Assembly: GCA_028023455.1 (NCBI GenBank)
Contig: JAQFVV010012405.1
Coordinates: forward strand, 1,819,677 to 1,883,676
Source: Epiperipatus broadwayi
Taxonomy: Eukaryota > Onychophora > Udeonychophora > Euonychophora > Peripatidae
Reading direction: 5' to 3'
Length of the DNA stretch: 64,000 nucleotides
A program made the position numbers and the translations under genes. Position 1 is the stretch's first letter. Each line of letters starts with the position of its first letter. Shown piece by piece: positions 25,553-35,639 of the stretch. Below the pieces are notes generated by a model. The model saw only the letters and a program-made list of their open reading frames with translations. It had not been told where the DNA came from and searched no databases.

Positions 25553-26560
25553 AGCCCCTTAATTGGTAGAGATTGGTTTACTTATTTAGGAATAGAGGTT
25601 TCTATAGTTAAAAATATCTCGATAGAGCAAAAAATCTTAAAATTATATCAGCAGTTATTTACAGATGATCTAGGATTAATTAAAACAAACCCTGTGGAAA
25701 TTGAATTAACTGAAAAGGCAAGACCAATGACTTGTAAGCCGCGGAAAATTCTTTTTGCGCAAAGACAAAAAGTTGAAGAAAAGCTAATGGTTTAGTAACA
25801 AGGGGTGTGTTAACCCCTGTAAACCCCTGTACAAGATGCAGAATGAAGTAAACTGGAATGAAGTAAACTGGATAGGAAAATCAGACTGTGTCGTGATTAC
25901 CATACAGCAGTAAATAAATATCTCAACAAATGAGCATACCCGGTGCCTAATGTACGAGAAGTATTGGCAAATTTGTCAAATGCAAAATATTTTGCGAAGT
26001 TTGACTTTAATTCAGCTTATCATCAAATTAAGGTAATTGAAAATGCAGCAAAAATTCTAACTTTAACTACACTGTTTGGTTTATATAAGTGTAATCGGTT
26101 ATCTTTTGGAATTACAATGGCACTGAATATATTTCAGGCAAAATTAAATGTAATTTTGCAAGGTCTTAAAGGTATAATGCCATATTATGACGATATTCTA
26201 ATTACAGCAACATCTAGTGAGATGTTAAGATTGAGAATATTTAAAGTTTGTGATAGATTAACTAGAGCAGGGATGAAATTAAAATTAGAGAAATGTGTAT
26301 GGAAGGTGCAAAATTAAATTTCCTGGGTCATTGTATTTTTGACAAAGGGAAGTGTCCTTTAAGCGATAAAGAGAGAGCAGTTAAAATGCGAAAAAGGCCT
26401 AAAAATGTTAAACAGCTACAGGTGGTTTTGGGTCTAATAAATTTTTTTGAGCCATTTCTAAAAAATAAAGCAATGGTCACAAAACCTTTGTATGAATTAT
26501 TACACAAAGATCAAAAATGGATCTGGGCAGAGATGCAAGAAAAAGCTTTCGAAAAAACTG
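25553..26560 (+). pseudogene. reverse transcriptase remnant, YYDD retained
   Basis: The fingers begin near 25553 (LIGRDWF is the usual Ty3/gypsy lead-in) and run to a stop near 25795. Short tandem slippage duplications (ACCCCTGTA, then ATGAAGTAAACTGG, about 25813-25871) then disrupt the reading. The palm is open at 25943-26317, with FDFNSAYHQI (motif A), LSFGITMALNIFQ (motif B region) and the catalytic YYDD at 26183-26194. A frame change near 26300 leads into the thumb/connection (LNFLGHCIF...) in the frame 26293-26676. The key aspartates are kept, but the reading frame is not. Confidence 0.95.
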
Positions 26561-27078
26561 AAGTGTTAGCTTCCGACAAGCTATTAATGCATTTTAATAG
26601 TGAACGCAATGTCAGAATCACCAGGGATGCATCAGTGGGGGATAGGAGCGGTTCTAGCGCACCCTATAAATGGTAATGAGGATCCAGTCATATATGTATC
26701 AGAACTTTGTTGAAATCGAAAAGAAACTATAGTCAGATAGATAAGGAAGCATTGGCGATTATGTTCGCAGTAAAGAAATACCATCAGTTTGTATTTGGGC
26801 ATAGTTTCGAAATAGTAACAGATCACAAGCCATTGTTAGGGCTTTTTGGAAATGATTGGCCAGCTCCTGAACATTTAAATCCACGTATAAGATGGCAGAA
26901 TATTTTAGCTTCATATGATTACTGTTTAAAATATAAGCAGTATAAAGAGAATGCACATGTAGATGCATTGTCAAGGTTTCCAGATAATCAAGAGCTGGTA
27001 AATAGTGAAGTAGAAGTAAATTATATAGATAACATAAACTCGAAAATATTAAACAGTGATACAGTGCAAAAGTAGACT
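26561..27078 (+). pseudogene. RNase H and tether remnant
   Basis: RNase H degrades the RNA strand during reverse transcription. The ITRDAS block (family TDAS, first catalytic aspartate) lies near 26617-26634. GIGAVLAHPINGNEDPV follows in a shifted frame (about 26640-26690) and NYSQIDKEALAIMFAVKKYH in the original frame. TDHKPLLGLFG (26818-26850) and NAHVDALSRFP (about 26950-26982) close the domain. The long open piece is 26707-27075, ending in a single TAG before the integrase. At least two compensating frame changes lie near 26640 and 26715. Confidence 0.93.
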
Positions 27079-27782
27079 ATGTTTGTTAACAAACTGTATC
27101 AAAAAGGTTGGCCTAAAATTAAACCTAGTTTTTTAGTAATGAAGTTTTGGATTAACTATGACCAACTATCTATATGTCGAAGATGTATTGTCATGGAGGA
27201 CAGAGTACTTATATCTCCTTCAGGGAGGAATAGAATGCTAAAATTGTTACATCAAGGTCATCCGGGCATAGTGCGGGCAAAAGCTTTGGCGCATAGCTAT
27301 GTCTGGTGGCCTCAAATAAATATATATAGAAAAATTTATAAAAAGATGTTCACGATGTCAAGTGGAAAGCACATTACTAGTTAAGCATTATGCAGCCTGG
27401 CCTAAAGCAATGAAAGCATGGGAAAGAGTTCATATTGACCATGCCGGACCAATAGACGGGAAAATAATTTTTGTTGCAATGGACGCTTATTCAAAATGGA
27501 TAGAGAGCCACCTGGCAAAAAATATAAGTGCTCAGGAAACAATTAAATGCTTAAAAACAATTTGCTTAATACATGGGTCTCCTGAAGTAGTTGTATCAGA
27601 TAATGGCTAGTTTTGTGAGTGATGAAATAAATAAATTTTTTAACAGTTATGGAATTAAATATGTGTGTATACCATCATATCAACCGGAGTCAAACAGACT
27701 AGCGGAAAACACTGTGCATAAAGTAAAAAAAAGTTTTAAAAAATGGGGAAATGTAGACATGTAAGAAGTACTACAAGAATTT
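27079..27782 (+). pseudogene. integrase zinc-binding and catalytic core remnant
   Basis: Integrase inserts the cDNA. The HHCC zinc-binding region shows LLHQGHPGI (about 27244) and YVWWP (about 27299), and its cysteine pair CSRC is reached only after a frame change near 27340. The core (27362-27610) contains HIDHAGPI with the first catalytic Asp and VVSDNG with the second. The codon after NG is TAG. The catalytic Glu block (LAEN, about 27701-27712) then lies in another frame. The DDE residues survive as individual codons but the frame is broken at least twice. Confidence 0.93.
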
Positions 27783-28274
27783 ATGCTACATCAGCATACT
27801 ACCCCATCGACAGTGACCGGGAAATTACCAGCAGAATTAATGTGTGAGCGGAAATTGAGAACTAAATTAGCTATATTATGCCTTAATGCTCAAAGTATTG
27901 TGTTTAATAAGACATCAGGGAAAACATTTTCAATAGGTGAACCTGTGTGGGTGAGAGACATAATTCGCAAAAAATGGGTCAACGGCATAGTTGAAAAATT
28001 AATATCAAAACAAATATATTCAATTAGCAGTCTGAACGAATTACAATACAGACATCATATAAGAAAAAAAGAGCTGGAAGAAATACAACTGGATGTGTTT
28101 CAAGAAATAGGAACACTGGAGATGAAGAGTAACCCAGAATAGGAAATAACCGAAAACGAGAGAATAGGAGAGAAAAGAGAAATGACAGAAGTTCATCACA
28201 AAGCTGAAAAAGAGAAATCATCCAGACCTGAATGGGATAAAAGGAAACCATGCAGATTGAACAATTATGTGTAA
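27783..28274 (+). pseudogene. integrase C-terminal domain remnant
   Basis: The open piece 27783-28142 starts with TPSTVTGKLPAELMCERKLR, the typical stretch following the integrase Glu. It continues to FSIGEPVWVRD...KWVNGIVEKL, the SH3-like C-terminal module of Ty3/gypsy integrases. A TAG at 28140-28142 precedes an in-frame charged tail ending SRPEWDKRKPCRLNNYV and TAA at 28272-28274. The R/K/P-rich tail before the polypurine tract matches the C-terminus expected for Mag-type polyproteins. Confidence 0.9.
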
Positions 28275-28295
28275 AATAAATAAATGCAAACTTCT

Positions 28296-28312
28296 GGAGT
28301 GAGGGGAGGAAT
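28296..28312 (+). promoter_or_regulatory. polypurine tract
   Basis: GGAGTGAGGGGAGGA directly abuts the 3' LTR. It would prime plus-strand DNA synthesis. Confidence 0.9.
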
Positions 28313-28790
28313 TATTATATTTGTTTGAAAATAAATAGCAAAATCAAAGGACAAATTTACTCCAGAAGTTTTTTTTATTAAAAATAAAAATGAGAGAAAG
28401 GAAATATTTTAAGTTAAATAATTATAATAGAAATAATTATAATTAAAAACAAAAACTGCAGAGATTAAATTTTAAGAACAATGAAAATGGGTTTGAAAAA
28501 CATGTGATAAAGACTTTGGAGATATGTGACTGATAAGGAAAAAGATACAGGGGGACTATATAAACTGAGAGTGGAAAATATTGTGCACTTGTTTTTTCTG
28601 TGCACCAGCAGTGTTGGATATGGGAATCAAGCATTTGCAACTGTTTCATCACAACCATCTTAATATTTTGTCGTTGGCCTTTTATCCAAGTCTCATATAT
28701 ATAAAGTTTCTTCATGTTTGGAGGTATAATATAACAGATTGTATGATTTCTCCCCCTCACTCTGCAGACGTTGGGAATGAAGACATTACA
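28313..28790 (+). repeat. 3' LTR of the Mag-type element
   Basis: It runs from TATTATATTTG to GACATTACA. The terminal TG has mutated to TA, whereas the 5' LTR keeps TG. A TATA-like CTATATAAACT is at about 28557. It lacks the 62-bp internal duplication of the 5' LTR. In the first 150 bases six of about seven differences are G in the 5' LTR and A here. Confidence 0.95.
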
Positions 28791-28795
28791 ATTGT

Positions 28796-31700
28796 ATTAT
28801 TTTCAATTCTATATATTAAAAAAAAGCTATAAAACAAAAAAAATGAATATAAATTATACTTAAATTAAAAAAAAAAAGCCTTAACTTTATTTCAAAATTA
28901 TTTTCCCCTCTTAAAGGCAAATATATTACTTTCACATTATTTTTTTAATGAAATACACATATACATTAAAAAAAAAAACAACTCATCATGTAAAAGCAAT
29001 TTTAAAAAATATCCAAAAATGGCAGCTACAAAAAAACCTGTAAAATAATATTGTGATTTAAAAAAAAAAACAATAACAGTTAAGATTATAATTTCATGCA
29101 AAAATTATAATAATTAGCATATAATTTAGTTAAAAAAGTCATTAAATCAATTTACTCACAAGACAATTAAGTATTTATAGAGAAAGAATTTACTGAAGTT
29201 TTATGATTACAGTACTACATAATTCAAATTTTAGTTAAAAATAATATAGTGATAAAAATATCATGACATTTGCATTCCTAAAAATTTTTCCTTCAATTCC
29301 GCATTTTGTTACAATTTTCACAATAAGGACTAAAGGTTTTAGCAGTAAAGGAAAAGTACCTACATTTTATATATAAACTTCAAGCTTCAATTGAAAAAGA
29401 AAAATGTATGCCTAAATTCAAAGCAAAACAAAGCATAGAAACATGTATACATAATTGTATACATATTATAAGTTATAAAAGTATAGATCAAAGTTAGAAT
29501 TGATATATGCTCCAAAACATATTTTAAAATAAAAATGAACAAATATTCATACACAAGACAAAAATCACATAGTTATGTATTTACATATATAAGAGAAAGG
29601 CAGATTAAATGTGAGTAAATTGATGTAAAAATAATTGTATATAGTTATGAAATAATGAGATAAAAATTGTTACAATCTATCAAAGGTTTTTCTTTTTTTT
29701 AAGATCACGACACAAATAATTAGTGAACAAAATAAATTTATGTACAAATATTTAAATGATAATTCAAAGAGCGAAAATGATCAATAGACATAAAAACAAT
29801 TTTTCAATTTCCAAAAACAGAAAAAAAGCAAGGGAGTGAAAAAAACTCAATTAATAATCTTTAAATTACTTATTAACTAATTGTTTACTAACACAAATTC
29901 ATTTTTCTAAGTATTTTTAAATATATATAACATAAGCAAAGTAATATGTATTTTTGGTATTTATAAACAGAAATCTGAGAAATGATATCAAAAGAAAGTA
30001 TATTTGTAAATTTTAAGTAAAAAAAAAACCTTTATACTGATAAACAATTTTTACTAGTAATTAATACAGTGAATTCTCAATACATAATTTTTCAAGGGAT
30101 TGAGGAAAATAAATGTTTAATAATTACTTACTAAAGATCGACAAAATATAACTTAGATTTTATAATTCAAAGCATTCTACACTTAACAGTTACAAAAAAT
30201 ATTTGAAATCGATATATTTGATATCACAAATATTTATGTTCAAAAATCAGGGTTAATATTAATTATAGTGATCAATTATAATGGTTAATATAAATTATAG
30301 TACTGTAACTACTTCTCAAAGCTATTACATGCTAATTTAAGACAAAACAATAGCAAAAGTGTGCTTGTGATTTGAGCAAATTTTTACTTAGTCTGAAAAA
30401 ACTTCAATTAACTATTTTTTAATAATATATATATATTATGTTCATAAGTAAGATTCTAGTCATAGCAAAAAATTTGCAAGGAATTTATGGGAAATAAAAT
30501 TACTTTGAAAGAATTCTAAGATTATTCTATATATATTTTATTATTTATAATTAAAATTTATGAACATTTATTGCTGGAGTATTAAAAAATGGACAAACTA
30601 ATTATGGGAATATGCACTAATACATATATTGTAGCCTTTCTATTTTACTACATTATTTTATAAAGGTGAATAATAGTAATTTTTTATGGAAATTTTACAT
30701 AATAGTTTATAACTTATTATTTAATATATAATGTAGATTAAAATACACTGTTTATTTAATGTTAAAGTCAATTTAGGTTATTTTAAAGCAATATGATTTA
30801 AATTAAATGATAAAGTTGAGATATAAAATATTACTTAATAGTAAATAAAAATAATTATTAGTCATATAATATAATGTTATAAAAATAGTCTCTGATAAAA
30901 ATTAATATTTTATAATTATTAACAATATAATTTAAAATTGTTATTTAATTATCTTAAATTATTTAATGATGTTATAATTGTGGTATAAAATGTGTGTTAA
31001 TTTGTGTGCACATACATTTTCTGTAACAATTAATTAAGTTTTACATCCTTGTCTTTAAAGTTTGTGTCAATTTAATGTTCCAATTTATTATTATATCAAT
31101 TTTATAAATTGTATCAAAATTGATTATTATAGTTACATAAATAACAGGTTAGCATTTCCAAATTTAAGTTGTAATAAAGTGATTTTTCTTAAAGAATGTA
31201 TTTAAAGATAGTATTAAAATAAAATATAAAAATATATTTAATAATTATTAAATTACCTTTTAAAAAAAAGCTGGACAGAAATAATTAGTACGTGAATTTG
31301 TGTCTGGATTTAATTGACCAATCATGTATTGGTAGATTATTGCTATAAATACAGGTGATCAGTTGTGAAAATCATGTGTGTTAAGAAATTTTTTTATTTC
31401 CATCAAAAAAATTTGGGAATAAAATGGTATTCCTTATATTTTTAAGTTTTAAATTTCTTTAAAATTTTATTATTTTGTTCTTTAAAGTATTAACAGTAAT
31501 TTATAAAACCATGAAGAATGTTTTAAAAGCTTATTAAACTTATTTTAATATGGAGTAAAACAAATCTTCCTCTGTGCTGCACAAAAACCAATTAAGAAAC
31601 TATGATATTTGATGGAAAAATGTTTCGTCAGATAGAAAATGCCTTTAGTCAAAAAACTTTACTGGATATATCATTTTGTCCACAGAGCAATGTGAAGGAT

Positions 31701-34190
31701 ATGTAAAGAATTTGTATTTAATCATATTCATGTGTTGTATGATAGAGAACATTTTTTATTAATCTTAACAAGTAACAATAAAAATACTTTTATTTGATAG
31801 AGCTATTTATATTTCCTATTTTAAATTTGTTAAAGACTTTTTCCGAATTTTAATAATTTTAAGTAGATAAAGTGAATGATGACTAATTATTGTTAATGAG
31901 AATGGATTTAAGAATGGCTATTTAGTTTAAGTATCATTCGCAATTATTTTAGAATAATGAATATATACTAAATTGGAAAACTGTATTACTGTATATGTCT
32001 AAAAAATACTATTGCAAGTTATTAATATGCAAATGTGAGTATTTGTGTGAAGAACCATAAAATTGGAAAAATTTATTATTAGAACTATTAATAATATTTC
32101 AATGTGAAAAATTTGGAGAAATTAGAAAATAGAATAATTTTTGGCATAAAATATTTGAATGCAGACTGAAAGAAAACTTTTAAAAATGGATAATTGTTTT
32201 CATAAATACTGAATACTTATTTATTAACATAGTGAAATTTGCTTCGTCAATGATATAGGAACAATGAACTTTACTATAAGGATTTTTTAGGCATTATTGA
32301 TGACCAATATTTTCTTGGGATTTTTCTTTAATATTTTGCATTCACGATTCAAGGAGTTGTGAAAGAGCACAGAAAGGGAAAAAAATCTCACTTGTTAATT
32401 GGACTGGTTACTATGGAGACAAGCGCTTCCATGGGGTTTCAACCAAAGAATGAAAAGGAACTTTAATTATTACTTTTTTCTTTCTTAGTTATTGAAATGT
32501 ATTATAGTTAATATTAATATGTAAAGTTAGTTATTCTTTATAGTTTTAAGATATTTTATGATTTTACATTTGATATAAAGAAAAATTAAAGTTTTTCTTA
32601 CTTTTATTAATAATGATTATATAATGTCATGGAGTTAAGTCAACTAGAGAATCGCTGTAAAAATCATAGTAATATTAAAGTAATTTTATTAATTACGCTT
32701 AAAATTAAATGTTGGTATTTATTAAAGATAAAACTCAGGTAAACTGAATATTTGTTTATTCAAGTGATAATATCAAGAGGTATGAATATAAATGTTATGA
32801 GTAATTGATCTCTGAACAATTTAAAAATAATTAAATGAATGTATTTCTAATAAGTTGAATATCAGAAATCATTTGTTTATTCTATTTTTATCTTCTTGGT
32901 GTTTAAGAAATGCTATATTCCGAAGTTTAGAGATTATTTTATGAAGAGATGTTCAGTATTTATTTGCGATGTTTTTAGGAGCTATACAGAATATTTTTTT
33001 TGATAGACAATTAGTGGTTCGGGAGATTAGTTATTAGGAAATCCAGAAGTACTACAGATATTTTAAATATCAATTGTAATACATTTAATGTAGGTATGTT
33101 TTTTGTGATTCACAGTCAGTAGCATTTTTTCTGTATACCTGTAAGCGCTCAAAGAGAAGCTGAAATAAGAATTAAGATAGACACAAATGTGGTCTCAAAT
33201 TCTGTATCCATGTTCTCACTTTTAATTACTACTATCACACTGGTTCCTACAAGGTAATTAGTATTTGTAAAGTTGTATGAAAAATAATAGCTAGACTCTA
33301 AAGTGATGTTCAGAATTTTGTAATGTAAGAAGAATGAAATATTTAACAAATGATATATCCAAAGAATGTTGTATAAAGATTTGTGAATGTTTTTATATTT
33401 CAAATAAGTGTGAATGTGAAAGTAATAATGAAAATAAAGCCTAAATGAGATGGATATTATTAGAAATAAAGTAAATAAATACCATATTTTATATAATATT
33501 GGAATAATTATGTTTATTTTGTGGTTAAAAATAGACATAAAAATATATTATGAATTATAGAATTATTATGAAATTATCTTATAATAGAGTATTTAAGTAA
33601 AGAAATTATTACTGAAGAATATATTTTTATTATTATTAAAATGTATAGTATAACATATGAGGTATTTGCTTTATGAATATGTAGAACATTAAAATATTAT
33701 GGAATTATTTAAATAAATGATTTATCATAGTAATATTATGGAATGTATTAGTGGTTATAGAATTAGGATAAGATACTATGATAATAATATAATTTTTTTT
33801 TTATAAAAGTGTAGAATTATTCAAATATTTGGTAAAAAAATATGATATAATGTTTTAATAATATTAAATTTAAAATGAAAGATACTATTATTTCATAATA
33901 GTAAATAATTTAATATTTGTTAAATACAATACTTGTACATTTTTGAAATTTTATATTTGATGTTATAATAAATTGTTAATGTTGTTTTCAATTAGCCAAA
34001 TGTCTAATTCCCTTTTCTTGCTGCGTCCAAGTCATTATGTATCATCTTAACCACAAACGTGCATTATTATAATTAAATATATCTGAGTATAAGAAAATAA
34101 TATATGAGAAGCATATTATTATTATTAAAGATACTATATATCCAATTTTAAAAATTAAATAATGTAAATTTTTAATTATATCATTTAATG
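28796..34190. other. long A+T-rich stretch without supported genes
   Basis: Nothing coding is supported. The 129-codon minus-strand frame at 33149-33538 is dominated by I, Y, F, H and S and looks like A+T noise. Two less A+T-rich patches were noted. The first, about 31300-31400, has a CCAAT and a TATAAATA (31344) with no gene downstream. The second, about 32395-32450, contains GTTACTATGGAGAC, which resembles an RFX X-box. Confidence 0.45.
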
Positions 34191-34338
34191 ATTATGGTAA
34201 AGATTGGTTTTAAAATGCTATGTGGAAAATATAATGATAAATATAATTCATAGTGAGATGAAATTATGGTAAAGATTGGTTTTAAAATGCTATGTGGAAA
34301 ATATAATGATAAATATAATTCATAGTGAGATGAAATTA
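34191..34338. repeat. perfect 72-bp tandem duplication
   Basis: Unit 34191-34262 and unit 34263-34334 are identical at every base as read, and the match extends about four bases further. Each unit starts ATTATGGTAAAGATTGG. Identity in otherwise diverged A+T-rich DNA means a very recent duplication or an assembly artefact. Confidence 0.95.
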
Positions 34339-34339
34339 T

Positions 34340-35360
34340 TTTGGATTTAGTTATGGTCATAAATATTATTGTTAGCAGTTCATAATTGTAAATTAGTTGA
34401 GCTTATAAGTAAATTAATTAAATGAGTTTTGAAGGAATAATTATTGAGTAATTTGTTTTTATTGTTATTGTTTTTATATAGCTAGATGTATGCAAAAACC
34501 CTCATAACAAGTGACTATATTAATTAATTTGTTTATTTCAAAAGTAATAATAATAAACTGATATTCTAATCATATTATAGATTTTATTTTAGGAAAGATA
34601 GATTTTATTAAGTAAATGAATATGAAATAGTTTAATACTTTAATTTAATTTAAAAAATGTTAATGTTAATTACATGGAAGTATTACTAATAGTATAGGGA
34701 AGTAGGTAGTAGTGACATTCTAATGCCATTGGGGATGTACCTTTTTGGATATATTCTTATTGTTAAAAAAAAAGTGTGTACCTTACTAGATGCTTTTGAT
34801 CATGTGTCTCGTGATTTTAGTATCAAGGTTATTCAAGTGAACCATTTACAAGAAGACTGAGCTAGTAGTTAAATCATTAATTAATTAATTAGTAAATAGT
34901 TATTAAGAAATTACAGTTAGGGTACAATATATATACACATACACACATGTGTCATGTCACATGGCAAAAAAAAAAATTGCTTCAGATCACAATTTGTCAA
35001 TGCTAGATGCAAAAAAAAAAAAGTTTGAAAAACAATGGAAGAAATGAAAAAATACTCTTCACTTCTGAAATGATAATTTGTGGAGCAGGGGAGGGGGCGA
35101 ATGCATAAAAATAAAATATGTGTATTATTTGTTTAAAAATCAAGACTTTTAGCACAAATACAATTACAATCAAAATTTATTATATATATTTTAAAAATCA
35201 TCTAACTATATTAGATAATAATGCAAAACAAAAATTCAATGATTTTGTCTTCAAAATTAACAAGCAATTATAATAGGAAAATTTTTAAATTGTTAATTAG
35301 CACTTCCAGCCTGTCCATTAATTCTGTATTGATAATCTTTTGTTAATCACACTCATATGA
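34340..35360. other. A+T-rich DNA, nothing recognised
   Basis: Homopolymer runs only (for example A-runs near 34970 and 35012) plus a G-rich patch at about 35088-35100. Confidence 0.45.
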
Positions 35361-35366
35361 AAACTC

Positions 35367-35451
35367 ATGTTGGTGGCCTAGTGGTTAGCATAGCTGCCTT
35401 CCAAGCAGCTGGCCTGGGTTCACTTCCCAGTCAACGCATTTGACATATGAA
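35367..35451 (+). mobile_element. tRNA-Gly(UCC)-like SINE or tRNA pseudogene
   Basis: Bases 35367-35438 are 72 nt and can be folded as a tRNA. The acceptor is ATGTTGG with TCAACGC (two wobble or mismatched pairs). The anticodon stem GCTGC/GCAGC is perfect with loop CTTCCAA and anticodon TCC at 35400-35402, and the T-stem CTGGG/CCCAG is perfect. The T-loop is TTCACTT, lacking the nearly invariant A58, so a working tRNA is doubtful. It continues into TTTGACATATG plus about 10 A, the tail also seen in the SINE at 13660, and both share GGGTTCACTT. This makes a SINE copy the better reading. A clean target duplication was not found; CATATGAAAA occurs on both sides but may be coincidental. Confidence 0.75.
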
Positions 35452-35639
35452 AAAAAAAACTATAACAAAAGTGTTAAAAAATCCAAGATCTCAATTTTTT
35501 TTCTTTTGAAGAATACTTTTAAGATCCTTAATAATGATTTAATCTCAGATTTTAAAAAAAATCAATCTTTAATCAGCACAGTGTTATCCACAAAAAATAT
35601 TAGTATTTTTGATATTTATAAAATTTAGCTAATGAAAAC

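Larger units (their letters stand above)
23868..28795 (+). mobile_element. Ty3/gypsy LTR retrotransposon, Mag type, complete but dead
   Basis: The element proper spans 23873-28790. It is flanked by the perfect 5-bp duplication ATTGT (23868-23872 and 28791-28795). It has two LTRs, a primer-binding-site candidate, a polypurine tract, and remnants of gag (CCHC knuckle), aspartic protease, reverse transcriptase, RNase H and integrase in the Ty3/gypsy order. The RNase H block TDHKPLLGLFG is typical of the Mag clade (the group often annotated as K02A2.6-like). Stops and frame changes interrupt every domain, so it cannot be autonomous. The LTRs differ by roughly 5% in the first 150 bases compared by eye, which implies an insertion that is not recent. 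Confidence 0.96.

Noticed and set aside
28024-28251. Minus-strand ORF antisense to the retrotransposon 3' end
   Set aside because: It is the shadow of the integrase C-terminal frame and tail. The sense strand explains the sequence.
31315-31350. CCAAT plus TATAAATA as a host promoter
   Set aside because: No open frame or G+C change follows. Both motifs are frequent in A+T-rich DNA.
33149-33538. 129-codon minus-strand ORF as a membrane protein gene
   Set aside because: It is composed almost entirely of I, Y, F, L, S and H from A+T-rich codons, with no pattern of helices and loops, no family signature and no promoter or splice context.
35367-35438. Functional tRNA-Gly(UCC) gene
   Set aside because: The stems and length fit, but the T-loop lacks the near-invariant A58, the acceptor has mismatches, and an A-tail plus shared motifs with the 13.7-kb SINE point to a retroposed copy.
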